Source of the DNA: Microtetraspora malaysiensis | GTDB lineage: Bacteria; Actinomycetota; Actinomycetes; Streptosporangiales; Streptosporangiaceae | DNA length: 64,000 nt | Direction of reading: 5' to 3' | NCBI RefSeq assembly: GCF_001528665.1 | Contig: NZ_BBYJ01000005.1 | Span: forward strand, 480,261-544,260 | Part shown: in pieces, positions 26,316-34,273 of the stretch | How positions within the stretch are numbered: the first letter of the stretch is position 1 | How the letters are laid out: each line of letters begins with the position of its first letter | Notes under the pieces: model-generated | Database searches by the model: none | What the model saw: only the letters and a program-made list of their open reading frames with translations | Told to the model about the DNA's origin: nothing | Position numbers and translations under genes: made by a program

Positions 26316-27104
26316 ATGACGCACGCAATGACACCGGACGGAACCCGCATCGCCTACCAGCTCCAGGGCCCGGGGACGCCGCTGGTCCTGCTGGCGGGCC
26401 AGGCCAACAACCACCACTGGTGGGACGCGACTCGCGCCGACTTCCATCCTGCTCGCAGCACCATCACGCTCGACTACCGCGGCACCGGCGACAGCGACAA
26501 GCCCGACACCCCCTACAGCACCGAACTGTTCGCCCAGGACGTCATCGCCGTCCTCGACGAACTCGGCATCGACCGGGCCGACGTCTATGGCACGTCCATG
26601 GGCGGACGGGTGGCCCAGCAGCTCGCGGCCCGCCACCCCCACCGGGTGGGCGCCCTGGTCCTCGGCTGCACCTCACCCGGCGGCCCGCACAGCGTCGAAC
26701 GGGGCAACGACGTTCGCCAAGCCCTGGCGCACCCTCAGCCTGGAGCCGCGCGACAGGCCCTGCTGGAGCTGATGTACACCCCCCAATGGCTCGCCTCCCA
26801 TCCCGGCCCGCACCACACCCTCGGCGACCCCGGTATGCCTGCCCACGCCCGGCGCCACCACCTCGCGGCCAGCAAACGGCACGACGCCTGGGACATCCTG
26901 TCGGACATCAGCGCACCCACCCTGGTCGTTCACGGAAGCGACGACCTGCTCAACCCCACCGCCAACGCACCCCTGCTCACCGACCGCATCCCCAACGCCC
27001 GACTCCACCTGATCCCCGAAGCCCGACACGCCTACTTCGAGGAGTTCCGCACCCACGCCAGCCCCCTCGTCCTGGACTTCCTCACCACCGCGTACAGGCC
27101 GTAA
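26316..27104 (+). CDS. Alpha/beta hydrolase
   Basis: A 262-residue hydrolase; the start at 26316 is preceded by [18 protein letters not shown] at about residue 50, the nucleophile elbow [13 protein letters not shown] (Ser) at about 93, the acid in [12 protein letters not shown] and the His in [11 protein letters not shown] form a complete triad. The oxyanion loop reads [12 protein letters not shown] instead of HG. It is close to the 3-oxoadipate enol-lactonase / haloperoxidase-type group. Substrate is unknown. Confidence 0.85.
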   Translation: MTHAMTPDGTRIAYQLQGPGTPLVLLAGQANNHHWWDATRADFHPARSTITLDYRGTGDSDKPDTPYSTELFAQDVIAVLDELGIDRADVYGTSMGGRVAQQLAARHPHRVGALVLGCTSPGGPHSVERGNDVRQALAHPQPGAARQALLELMYTPQWLASHPGPHHTLGDPGMPAHARRHHLAASKRHDAWDILSDISAPTLVVHGSDDLLNPTANAPLLTDRIPNARLHLIPEARHAYFEEFRTHASPLVLDFLTTAYRP

Positions 27105-27145
27105 GAACAGCGCAGCCGATACTCGGACACCCTGTATCCGGGATA

Positions 27146-27228
27146 CACGACCAAGCGGACCTGGACGCCGGGTTGCAGCTGGCCATGCCCGTGACGGTCG
27201 TCCAGCAGGACTGGGGCGCGCAGCTGGG
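27146..27228 (+). pseudogene. 83-nt duplicate of the dehalogenase-like gene at 1098
   Basis: The plus strand encodes [20 protein letters not shown] then QDWGAQLG. It differs from the minus-strand gene near 1248-1330 at only about two nucleotides, so the copy is recent or under gene conversion. It is joined directly to an integrase-like tail. Confidence 0.85.
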
Positions 27229-27327
27229 CACAAGAAGCCGGAGAACGCCCGCCGCTACTTCAAGCCCTCGCCCGACGCGATCGCGGAGATCACCAGTCTC
27301 CTCGCCCCGGGCGACGGCACGCGCTGA
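27229..27327 (+). pseudogene. Possible integrase/recombinase C-terminal relic
   Basis: The reading frame gives [20 protein letters not shown], then [12 protein letters not shown] and a stop. The pattern [21 protein letters not shown] is typical of C-terminal tails of actinobacterial tyrosine-integrase or transposase proteins as I recall them. With only 32 codons the assignment is tentative. Confidence 0.4.
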
Positions 27328-27339
27328 TCGCGACGCCTG

Positions 27340-28566
27340 CTATGAGGTGGCGTCGGCCCACAGGTCGGTGCTGTTGGCCCCGATGAGAGCGCTGATGTGG
27401 GTGAGCACGTCACTGACCGGTTGCGGGTCGAGTCGGCGTCCGTCACGCAAGCGCAGTGCGACGTGATCGTCAGCGGCCTCCTTGGCGCCGATGACGGCTT
27501 GGTAGGGAACCAGGCGAGCCTCTCGGATACGGGCTCCCAGGCTGCCGCGTTCCGGTCCCGCGATCTCGGCACGCAGTCCGAGACGGGTGCAGCGTTGGGC
27601 GAGGGCTGCGGCGTTCGGCAGTTCGGTGTCGGAGATCGGGAGAATGACCAGCTGAGTGGGGGCGAGCCAGGCGGGGAAGGCACCGCCGTGCTGTTCGATG
27701 AGATGAGCGACCGCACGTTCCACGCTGCCGATGATGCTGCGGTGGACCATGACCGGGCGGTGCTTGGCACCGTCCGCGCCGATGTAATGCAGGTCGAACT
27801 GCTCGGGCTGGTGGAAATCCACCTGGACGGTGGACAGGGTGGACTCCCGGCCGGCGCCGTCGGTGACCTGGACGTCGATCTTGGGGCCGTAGAACGCGGC
27901 CTCTCCCTCGGCTGCCTCGTAGGGCAGGCCGGAGCGGTCGAGGACGTCGGTCAGCAGGGCGGTGGACCGTCGCCACTTCTCGGGTGCGGCGACGTACTTG
28001 CCACCAGGGCCCGGGAGGGAGAGCCGGTAGCGGGTCGGGGTGATGCCGAGCGCCTCGTACGCCCGGCGGATCATCTTCAGCGCCGCCTGGGCCTCCTCAG
28101 CGACCTGGTCCAGGGTGCAGAAGATGTGCGCGTCGTTGAGCTGGATGGCCCGCACACGGGTCAGTCCGCCGAGCACGCCCGAGAGTTCGGAGCGGTACAT
28201 GCCCCCCAGTTCGGCCATGCGCAGCGGCAGTTCGCGGTAGCTGTGGGAGCGGGAGCGGTAGATCACCGCGTGATGGGGGCACAGGCTCGGCCGCAGGACG
28301 ACCCGCTCCCCGCCGAGTTCCATCGGAGGGAACATGTCGTCGCTGTAGTGCGCCCAGTGCCCCGAGATCTCGTACAGCTCCCGCTTGCCGAGTACCGGTG
28401 AGTACACGTGGCGGTACCCCGCTCGCCGCTCGGCGGCGCGGATGTACTCCTCCAGGGTGTGCCGTACGGTGGCGCCGTCGGGCAGCCAGTACGGCAGACC
28501 GGCGCCGATCAGTGGGTCGGTGTCGAACAGGCCCAGTTCACGGCCGAGCTTGCGGTGGTCATGCAT
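27340..28566 (-). CDS. Truncated threonyl-tRNA synthetase homologue (catalytic and anticodon domains only)
   Basis: 408 residues. It lacks the N-terminal TGS and editing domains of the usual 640-residue ThrRS. Zinc and active-site residues are retained: LRPSLCPHHAVIYRS (Cys), RMAELGGMYRSELSG (motif 2), LNDAHIFCTLDQV (His), VMVHRSIIGSVERAVAHLIE (His and motif 3) and AFPAWLAP. The C-terminal HGTP anticodon domain begins at TQLVILPISDTE. The ATG at 28566 follows GAGGAGA. Such secondary copies can confer resistance to ThrRS inhibitors such as borrelidin or respond to threonine limitation. Without an editing domain it may mischarge Ser. Upstream sits a candidate Thr-codon leader and attenuator. 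Confidence 0.88.
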   Translation of the reverse strand: MHDHRKLGRELGLFDTDPLIGAGLPYWLPDGATVRHTLEEYIRAAERRAGYRHVYSPVLGKRELYEISGHWAHYSDDMFPPMELGGERVVLRPSLCPHHAVIYRSRSHSYRELPLRMAELGGMYRSELSGVLGGLTRVRAIQLNDAHIFCTLDQVAEEAQAALKMIRRAYEALGITPTRYRLSLPGPGGKYVAAPEKWRRSTALLTDVLDRSGLPYEAAEGEAAFYGPKIDVQVTDGAGRESTLSTVQVDFHQPEQFDLHYIGADGAKHRPVMVHRSIIGSVERAVAHLIEQHGGAFPAWLAPTQLVILPISDTELPNAAALAQRCTRLGLRAEIAGPERGSLGARIREARLVPYQAVIGAKEAADDHVALRLRDGRRLDPQPVSDVLTHISALIGANSTDLWADATS

Positions 28567-28587
28567 GGCGGTCTCCTCGCGGACATC

Positions 28588-28637
28588 GGGCGAGTGACCG
28601 CAAGGCGAAGCCCCGGGGCACTCGCCCCGGGGCTTCG
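28588..28637 (-). promoter_or_regulatory. Candidate attenuator hairpins upstream of the ThrRS gene
   Basis: A 13-bp perfect hairpin (arms 28606-28618 and 28625-28637, CGAAGCCCCGGGG type) follows the Thr-codon mini-ORF by about 15 nt. Its loop and flank, GGGCGAGTG on the minus strand (28627-28619), can instead pair with CACTCGCCC downstream (28596-28588). The two structures are mutually exclusive, as expected for transcription attenuation. No U-tract follows the hairpin, so termination would not be canonical; translation control is an alternative. Confidence 0.55.
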
Positions 28638-28651
28638 GATCAAGACATCTG

Positions 28652-28702
28652 TCAGCGCGCCGGGACACTCTCCGGCGTCGTCGTCATAGCAGCGCGCTTC
28701 AT
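28652..28702 (-). CDS. Thr-rich leader peptide (MKRAAMTTTPESVPAR)
   Basis: A 16-codon mini-ORF with three consecutive ACG threonine codons; a shorter 11-codon version starts at 28687. It lies 85 nt upstream of the ThrRS-like gene, just before the hairpins. No ribosome binding site is visible. However, TAACGT, a -10-like hexamer (28715-28710), lies about 7 nt upstream, so the transcript may start at the ATG and be leaderless. Ribosome stalling at ACG-ACG-ACG on low Thr-tRNA would switch the downstream fold. Confidence 0.5.
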   Translation of the reverse strand: MKRAAMTTTPESVPAR

Positions 28703-28740
28703 GTCGCAGACGTTAGCAGGACGTAGCGATGTCCACACGG

Positions 28741-28806
28741 TCATTCCTCGTCAGGAGTGCCCGGGTCACGCAGGGGTCGCAGCCCGCCGGGCAGGGGCTC
28801 GCTCAC
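28741..28806 (-). pseudogene. Tn3-family transposase C-terminal tail relic
   Basis: The minus strand reads VSEPLPGGLRPLRDPGTPDE, then E and stop. GLRPLRDP followed by an acidic end matches the tails at 23179 and 944. It lies directly behind the AraC-type gene stop. About 22 codons remain, so the call rests on the tail motif alone. Confidence 0.5.
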
Positions 28807-28807
28807 G

Positions 28808-29668
28808 TCACCTGCCAGATGCGCGCTTCGGGGGCCACGCGACATCGTCGATCGCCAGAAACGGCGAGGCCGCGACCGCGGCCGGCGTCATCCCGGCGAA
28901 GGCCATGACGTCTCTATGGAGGTGGGACTGGTCGGCGTAGCCGCTCTCTGCTGCCACCCATGCGGCGCGGTGGCCGGCGGCGAGACGGTGGGCCGCGTGG
29001 TCGAAGCGGACGAGCTGGGCGACACGCTTGGGGGTGAGGCCGACCTGAGCGCGGAACCGCGACCAAAGGCGCTTGCGGCTCCATCCGGTCTCGGCGACCA
29101 GTCGTTCGACACGTACCCGCCCTCGGCTGGCCACCATCTGTCCCCAGGAGAAGGCGACCTCCGGGTCGACAGCTCGGCCTGTGTCCCCCCGCCGAGCCAG
29201 CACCGCCTCCGCGATCGCGAATCGGGCCTCCCACGACCCGGCGGCGCGCAATCGCTCCTGGGTTCGCACGGCCTCTCGTCCCCAAAGGTCATCGAGCGCG
29301 ACCACCATCCCGTCCAGCTCCCACGAGGCACCCAAGATCGCGCGTGCGATCATCGGCGAAAGCCGCAACTGGAGGCACTCGGAACGTCTGGCCAACCCCC
29401 GCCCTCGAGCCCTGTTGGGCACCAGCCCGGCGACGACGCGTTCTCGCTGCTGCGAACCACAGCCGTCTTCGACGAGGAATGGTGGGTCGCCGAGGTCGAG
29501 TATCACCGTGACCGCGGGGTGCGGGAGGAACGCGACGTCGAGGAACTCGTTCGTCTGATCGCTGAACCCTGCCATCATGACCCCGGGCAGCCGGCCGGGA
29601 CGCGACGGGACCGTGATCTCCCATCGAGGCACATCGGCGCTTCGGTGCCGGTTCTGATCTCGCCCCAT
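28808..29668 (-). CDS. AraC-family transcriptional regulator
   Basis: A 286-residue regulator from ATG 29668, preceded by AAGGTGG; a GTG 36 nt upstream is an alternative. The N-terminal half (residues 1-170) is a ligand-binding domain of the DUF6597 / AraC type. The C-terminal AraC helix-turn-helix includes VERLVAETGWSRKRLWSRFR and AAWVAAESGYADQSHLHRDV. Targets are unknown; the adjacent carboxylesterase gene lies downstream on the same strand order but is transcribed first, so it is not in one operon with certainty. Confidence 0.83.
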   Translation of the reverse strand: MGRDQNRHRSADVPRWEITVPSRPGRLPGVMMAGFSDQTNEFLDVAFLPHPAVTVILDLGDPPFLVEDGCGSQQRERVVAGLVPNRARGRGLARRSECLQLRLSPMIARAILGASWELDGMVVALDDLWGREAVRTQERLRAAGSWEARFAIAEAVLARRGDTGRAVDPEVAFSWGQMVASRGRVRVERLVAETGWSRKRLWSRFRAQVGLTPKRVAQLVRFDHAAHRLAAGHRAAWVAAESGYADQSHLHRDVMAFAGMTPAAVAASPFLAIDDVAWPPKRASGR

Positions 29669-29743
29669 GACACCACCTTGCGCCTTCGTCAAATGGATCG
29701 CCACCGTTGAGTCACACGGTCGGCACCGAATGGCAACTCCCGA

Positions 29744-31228
29744 TCAGCGTCGGCCGGCCCACACCTCGCGCTCGGCACCGTCGGGGTCGTCGACGACGGT
29801 GATCCGCTCGTCGATCAACGCCGTGGACCGGTCGGCCAGGTTGTATCGGGGCCAGCCCGGGTCGCCGTCGGCGACGAAGCGGACCCAGGCACCGTGGGCC
29901 GTGTCGGCGACGACCTGTGGTGGTTCGTCGCCGATGAGGGCGTAGCTGGACTCCTCGTCGAGGAGGTCGAACACGTACGGGACCTCCACCGCGTGGGCGG
30001 CGCCGAGGCGGCCGGCGAAGCTCGGCGACTCGTGGTCGAAGCGGTACATCCAGGTGTCGGCCCCACCGGCTTCGAGATGCGCCTCGGCGACCCGGATCGC
30101 CGGAACCCGAACGAAGCGGTCGGTGGTCACGGCAGCGAGCAGATCCCCGCTGCTCGCTCCCGGCCGGGCTGCCCGATAGCGCTCGACCGTCCCGCCGGGC
30201 GCGCCGAGGGCGCCCGCGATCGCAGAGAGGGCGGGCTCGTCGACGATGTCAATCATGCCGGTGGGGACGAGGCCGATCCGGATGTCGTCCCGGTTCCACC
30301 CGGCCAGGAGCCGCACGCCGCTGCCGGCGCCCCTTCGCAACGCGTCGAGCGGGTGGTCGGGGAGGGTGTCGCCGTCGACGACTGGGGCGAAGGGGAGGCT
30401 TGCCCACTCGGCCGGGTCCGAGGCGGTCTGGACCTCCTTGACGAGGGCGGACGCCGCCCGCGCGAGCCGTTCGGCCGGCACCTCGCTGAAAGCCTCACGT
30501 GTCGGGGCGATCCCGAGCGACTCAGCCAGCCTTGCGGCGAAGCCCACGGCGGCCTCGGCCGTGTGTGTCTGGGCGGCAGCCCCGCTTTGGGTGACCGCCT
30601 GGCGGAACAGGCCTCGGGCGCGAGGCATGGCCATGAGGTTGACGATGCTCATGGCCCCGGCGGACTGGCCGGCGACGGTCACTCTCCCCGGATCGCCGCC
30701 GAAGGCGGCGATGTTTCCCTGGACCCACTCGAGCGCGGCGATCTGGTCCAGTAACCCCAGATTGGCGGTGCCGTCATCGAGGTAGAGAAAGCCCTCGGCG
30801 CCGAGCCGGTAATTGATCGTGACGCACACGACCCCGTCGCGGGCGAAGGAGGTGCCGCGGTAGCCGGCGACGGAGCCGGACCCCTGTGTGAACATGCCGC
30901 CGTGAATCCAGACCAGTACCGGCAAGCCGGCTCCCCGGGGATCGGGGGTCCACACGTTGAGGTTGAGGCATTCCTCGCCAGGGATCACGATCTCCGGGAA
31001 CAGCGCCGCGCTCTCCGGACCGTAGTCGCCTTTCGGGCAGGTCGGCCCATAATCGGTGGCGCTGCGCTCGCCCTCCCACCGCACGGGCGGCTCGGGAGGC
31101 CGCATGCGGCGCGCCCCGAAGGGCGGGGCGGCGTACGGGATCCCGAGGAACGCCGCGACTCCCTGGTCCATCCGACCCCGCAGCCGACCGCTTGCCACCT
31201 GAACCTCTGGCGCGCTGTCCACGGTCAT
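29744..31228 (-). CDS. Type B carboxylesterase
   Basis: A 494-residue esterase. The ATG at 31228 follows GGGAGAGG; upstream extensions lack family similarity. QVASGRLRGRMDQGVAAFLG and IPYAAPPFGARRM are the conserved N-terminal block; ECLNLNVWTPD, VLVWIHGGMFTQGS (oxyanion hole) and VTVAGQSAGAMSIVNLMA (nucleophile Ser) follow; the catalytic His lies in AAHAVEVPYVFD. It hydrolyses carboxylic esters; in this family, carbamate or p-nitrobenzyl esters are common substrates. The upstream region contains TTGAACAAATGTTT (31314), an AT-rich dyad that may be an operator. Confidence 0.9.
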   Translation of the reverse strand: MTVDSAPEVQVASGRLRGRMDQGVAAFLGIPYAAPPFGARRMRPPEPPVRWEGERSATDYGPTCPKGDYGPESAALFPEIVIPGEECLNLNVWTPDPRGAGLPVLVWIHGGMFTQGSGSVAGYRGTSFARDGVVCVTINYRLGAEGFLYLDDGTANLGLLDQIAALEWVQGNIAAFGGDPGRVTVAGQSAGAMSIVNLMAMPRARGLFRQAVTQSGAAAQTHTAEAAVGFAARLAESLGIAPTREAFSEVPAERLARAASALVKEVQTASDPAEWASLPFAPVVDGDTLPDHPLDALRRGAGSGVRLLAGWNRDDIRIGLVPTGMIDIVDEPALSAIAGALGAPGGTVERYRAARPGASSGDLLAAVTTDRFVRVPAIRVAEAHLEAGGADTWMYRFDHESPSFAGRLGAAHAVEVPYVFDLLDEESSYALIGDEPPQVVADTAHGAWVRFVADGDPGWPRYNLADRSTALIDERITVVDDPDGAEREVWAGRR

Positions 31229-31464
31229 CACCTCTCCCGTCGCTTGGAGCTCCGCGGCCTCCGCACGTGGAGCCGTGCCGAGATCGAGCATCACAAGCTC
31301 AGGCCAGGGTGTATTGAACAAATGTTTCGCTCTGTGGTCGGCATCATGGGCACCGGCGGCGGCTTGGCGGGCGTGGTCCACGACGGCCACGCGACGCCGT
31401 CGACCCGGCCTGCCACAGTTGGTGCCGCTCTTTCCCGGATCCGGCGAGGGGCACCGGGTCATGG

Positions 31465-32145
31465 TCAGCCGCGGAGCGACGGGATCAGGCCCGCCTCATG
31501 CGCGGCGATGGCCGCCTCCACTCGGTTGCGCGCGCCCAGCTTCGTGAGTACGGCGCTGACGTGCGCTTTCACCGTGCCCTCGGCCAGATGCAGTCGGCTC
31601 GCGATCTCCGCGTTGGACAGCCCCGCGCCGAGTCCGGCCAGCACGTCGCGCTCCCGCCCTGTCAGCCGGTCCAGTGAACGGTGCGGGTGGGCGGACCGGT
31701 GCGCGCGCATCCCGGCGATGACCCGGCCGGCGACCCGCGGAGACAGGTAGGCTCCGCCGGCGCCGACCGCCCGTACGCCGTTGAGAAGTTCCCTCGGGTC
31801 GTCCGCCTTCAGCAGGAAGCCGTCGGCGCCCTCTTCGAGCGCTCGGGTGATGTACTCGTCCTGGCCGAAGGTCGTCAGCATGATCACACCGACCGTGGTC
31901 AGCTCCCGGTGGAACCGTGCCACGGCCGTCAGCCCGTCGAGGCCGGGCATCTGGATGTCCAGCAGGACCACGTCCGGCCGGTGCCGGCGGGCGAGCGCGA
32001 TGGCCTCGTGCCCGTCGCCCGCCTCGGCGACCACTTCGACGTGCGGGTCCCGGGCCAGAATGGCGCGTACCCCGGCCCGGACCATCGCCTCGTCGTCGGC
32101 CACCAGGACCCGGACCGGCCGGCCGCTCGGTGTCGTCTCTTCCAC
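31465..32145 (-). CDS. NarL/LuxR-family response regulator
   Basis: A 226-residue regulator. The receiver has VLVADDEAMVRAGV, the phosphorylated Asp in VVLLDIQMPGLDG and the Lys in GFLLKADDP. The LuxR helix-turn-helix is LTGRERDVLAGLGAGLSNAE then LHLAEGTVKAHVSAVLTKLG. It is divergent from an ABC ATPase, permease and kinase cluster starting at 32405, whose kinase (34274) is its likely partner. The 22-bp tandem repeats between them are candidate binding sites. Confidence 0.9.
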   Translation of the reverse strand: MEETTPSGRPVRVLVADDEAMVRAGVRAILARDPHVEVVAEAGDGHEAIALARRHRPDVVLLDIQMPGLDGLTAVARFHRELTTVGVIMLTTFGQDEYITRALEEGADGFLLKADDPRELLNGVRAVGAGGAYLSPRVAGRVIAGMRAHRSAHPHRSLDRLTGRERDVLAGLGAGLSNAEIASRLHLAEGTVKAHVSAVLTKLGARNRVEAAIAAHEAGLIPSLRG

Positions 32146-32312
32146 CCGGCGAGCCTATGGTCGGCGCACCGCCGTGCGCGGCGTGAGCCCCGGAGATCCC
32201 TCCCGGGTCGGGGCGCACCCCCGACGAAAGGCAGGGCACCGCTGCCGTTCGACCGATGGGCGACGGCTGTGCCGACCCCTAGCGTCGCTGCTGTACGGGA
32301 AGCGCGGTGGCC

Positions 32313-32377
32313 TTCCGCGTTCCCGTGCACCGCGCTCCGCGTTCCCGTACACCGTGCTCCGCGACCCGTGCGCCGAG
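32313..32377. repeat. 22-bp tandem repeats in the divergent promoter region
   Basis: Three consecutive units of about 22 bp, TTCCGCGTTCCCGTGCACCG type, lie at 32313, 32335 and 32357; the third is degenerate. An inverted version, TACGGGAAGCGCGG, lies just upstream at 32303. Two-turn periodicity suggests cooperative protein binding, most simply by the divergent response regulator. Confidence 0.6.
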
Positions 32378-32404
32378 CATCGCGACCGACGACAAAGGAA
32401 CTCC

Positions 32405-33343
32405 GTGATCAGCCTCCGAGGACTGACGAAACGCTATGGCGGCACCCTCGCCGTGGACGACCTGACCTTCGACATCCAGACCGGCCGCGTAACCGGCTTC
32501 CTCGGCCCCAACGGGGCCGGGAAGTCCACCACGATGCGCATGATCCTGGGGCTCGACCACCCCACGCGCGGGCGGGCCTTGATCGCCGGCCGGCCCTACG
32601 CGGACCTGCGCCGGCCACTGCGGGCGGTCGGGGCGATGCTGGACGCCCGGGCCGTTCACCCGGCCCGCTCCGGCCGCACACACCTCGTCGCCCAGGCCCG
32701 GGCCAACGGCATCCCGGTACGCCGGGTGGACGAGGTGCTGGAGACGGTGGGCCTGACCAAGGCGGCCCGCCGGCCGGCCGGAACGTACTCCCTGGGCATG
32801 AGCGGGCGGCTCGGAGTGGCAGGCGCCCTGCTCGGCGATCCGCCCGTGCTGATTTTGGACGAGCCCGTGAACGGCCTCGACCCGGACGGCGTGCGGTGGA
32901 TCCGCCGGCTCGTGCGCGACCAGGCGGCGGAGGGGCGCACCGTGTTCCTCTCCAGCCACCTGATGAGCGAGATGCAGCTGACCGCCGACCACCTCGTCAT
33001 CATCGGGCGGGGGCGGCTGCTGAGCGACACCTCCATGACGGACTTCCTGGCCGCCGCATCACCCGCGTCGGCGCGCGCCTCGGTGCCCGACCCGGAGCAG
33101 CGGGCGACACTGGTCCGCCGCCTGATGGCGATCGACGGCGTAAGCGTCGAGACGTCGGCGGACGGCGAACTCACCGTCGAGGGCAGCACCGCCGCTGAGG
33201 TGGGCGACCTCGCCCACCACTGCGGCGTACGGCTGCACGGCCTGAGCGACATCCGGGTGTCGCTGGAGCAGGCGTACATGGACCTGACCGCGCGAAGCGT
33301 CGAGTACGCGACGGGCGGCACCGCAGAAAGGGGCCGACAGTGA
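32405..33343 (+). CDS. ABC transporter ATP-binding protein (CcmA/BcrA type)
   Basis: A 312-residue ATPase starting at GTG with AAAGGA upstream. Walker A is FLGPNGAGKSTTMRMILGL; the signature is YSLGMSGRLGVAGALLG (degenerate, LGMSGR in place of LSGGQ-x-R but usual in this subfamily); Walker B is PVLILDEPVNGLD; the H-loop is LSSHLMSEM. A C-terminal extension of about 90 residues follows, as in BcrA and DrrA-like proteins. Its stop overlaps the permease start by 4 nt (GTGA). Confidence 0.9.
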   Translation: MISLRGLTKRYGGTLAVDDLTFDIQTGRVTGFLGPNGAGKSTTMRMILGLDHPTRGRALIAGRPYADLRRPLRAVGAMLDARAVHPARSGRTHLVAQARANGIPVRRVDEVLETVGLTKAARRPAGTYSLGMSGRLGVAGALLGDPPVLILDEPVNGLDPDGVRWIRRLVRDQAAEGRTVFLSSHLMSEMQLTADHLVIIGRGRLLSDTSMTDFLAAASPASARASVPDPEQRATLVRRLMAIDGVSVETSADGELTVEGSTAAEVGDLAHHCGVRLHGLSDIRVSLEQAYMDLTARSVEYATGGTAERGRQ

Positions 33344-34158
33344 CCACGACCACAACGCACGGCGGGCAGGCGGCTTCGCCGCGGACCGCGCCCGACGCTC
33401 CGGGCCGGCGCACGCCCGGCGGCTTCGCCGGGGCGGTCGCCTCCGAGTGGACCAAACTGTGGTCCGTCCGCGCCGCCTACCTCTGTCTCCTGGCGGGCCT
33501 CGCGATCACGGGGGTGTTCACCTTCTACTACGCCTCGATCGCCCGCATCAACGACCATCCGGTCCAGCCCGTCGGGAACGCCGCAGCCGCCTCCGCCGTC
33601 ATCTCCCAGTTCGCCGTCGTCATCCTGGCCACGGTGGCGGTGACCTCCGAGTACTCGACAGGCAGCGTACGGGCCACGCTGTTGTGGGTGCCGCGGCGGC
33701 ATCGGGTCCACGCGGCGAAGGCACTGGTGACAGCCGTGGTCGCGTTCCTCTCCGGCGCCGTGTTCGCCCTGGTGGGCACGGCCGTAGCCTGGGGGGCGTT
33801 CGACGGACGGGCCTCGCTCGACATCGGCACGACCGTCCAGCAGATCCTTGCCGTCGGGGCCTACCAGGCGCTCGTCGCCGTGCTCACCGTCGGCGTGGCC
33901 TTCGCCACGCGGCACCCGGCCGGCGCGCTGTCGATCCTCATCACGCTGCTGTGGGCGCTGCCGAGCGTGCTCCTGGGGCTCGGCGGCGACACGTTCACGG
34001 CCGTCAACGACCATCTGCCGCACGGAGCGGGCGACCACTTCATGCACGTCGGCGCGGACGCCCCGTACACGTCGGCGACGGCCATCCTGATCGTGGTCGC
34101 GTGGGCCGCGGCGGCACATCTGATCGGCCTGTTCGTGCTGCGCCGTACGGACGCCTGA
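33340..34158 (+). CDS. ABC-2 type transporter permease
   Basis: A 272-residue membrane protein with about six hydrophobic segments. SEWTKLWSVRAAYLCLLAGL near residue 35 is the typical N-terminal motif of actinobacterial ABC-2 permeases, and VTSEYSTGSVRATLLWVPRR is also diagnostic. It is coupled to the ATPase at 32405. The pair resembles bacitracin/lantibiotic-type exporters, and coexistence with a two-component system supports a role in responding to an envelope-active compound. Confidence 0.88.
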   Translation: MTTTTTHGGQAASPRTAPDAPGRRTPGGFAGAVASEWTKLWSVRAAYLCLLAGLAITGVFTFYYASIARINDHPVQPVGNAAAASAVISQFAVVILATVAVTSEYSTGSVRATLLWVPRRHRVHAAKALVTAVVAFLSGAVFALVGTAVAWGAFDGRASLDIGTTVQQILAVGAYQALVAVLTVGVAFATRHPAGALSILITLLWALPSVLLGLGGDTFTAVNDHLPHGAGDHFMHVGADAPYTSATAILIVVAWAAAAHLIGLFVLRRTDA

Positions 34159-34273
34159 CGCCGCACCGGCCCGGCCTCCCGCGGATCGCCCACCACGTCG
34201 CCGGGCTCTCGGGCACGTCCTCCAGAATCGACCCGAGCACGTGACGACACCAATCGGAAGGACACGACACACC

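Noticed and set aside
28588..28715. T-box riboswitch upstream of the ThrRS-like gene
   Set aside because: The conserved T-box sequence (GGGTGGNACCGCG type) is absent; a leader-peptide attenuator explains the Thr codons and hairpins better.
28710..28720. Tn3 terminal repeat near GACGTTAG at 28709-28716, as at 961-968
   Set aside because: The shared 8-mer lies in the wrong orientation relative to the adjacent Tn3 tail and the rest of the repeat does not match.
32313..32377. CRISPR-like array
   Set aside because: Repeats are directly adjacent without spacers and only three copies exist.
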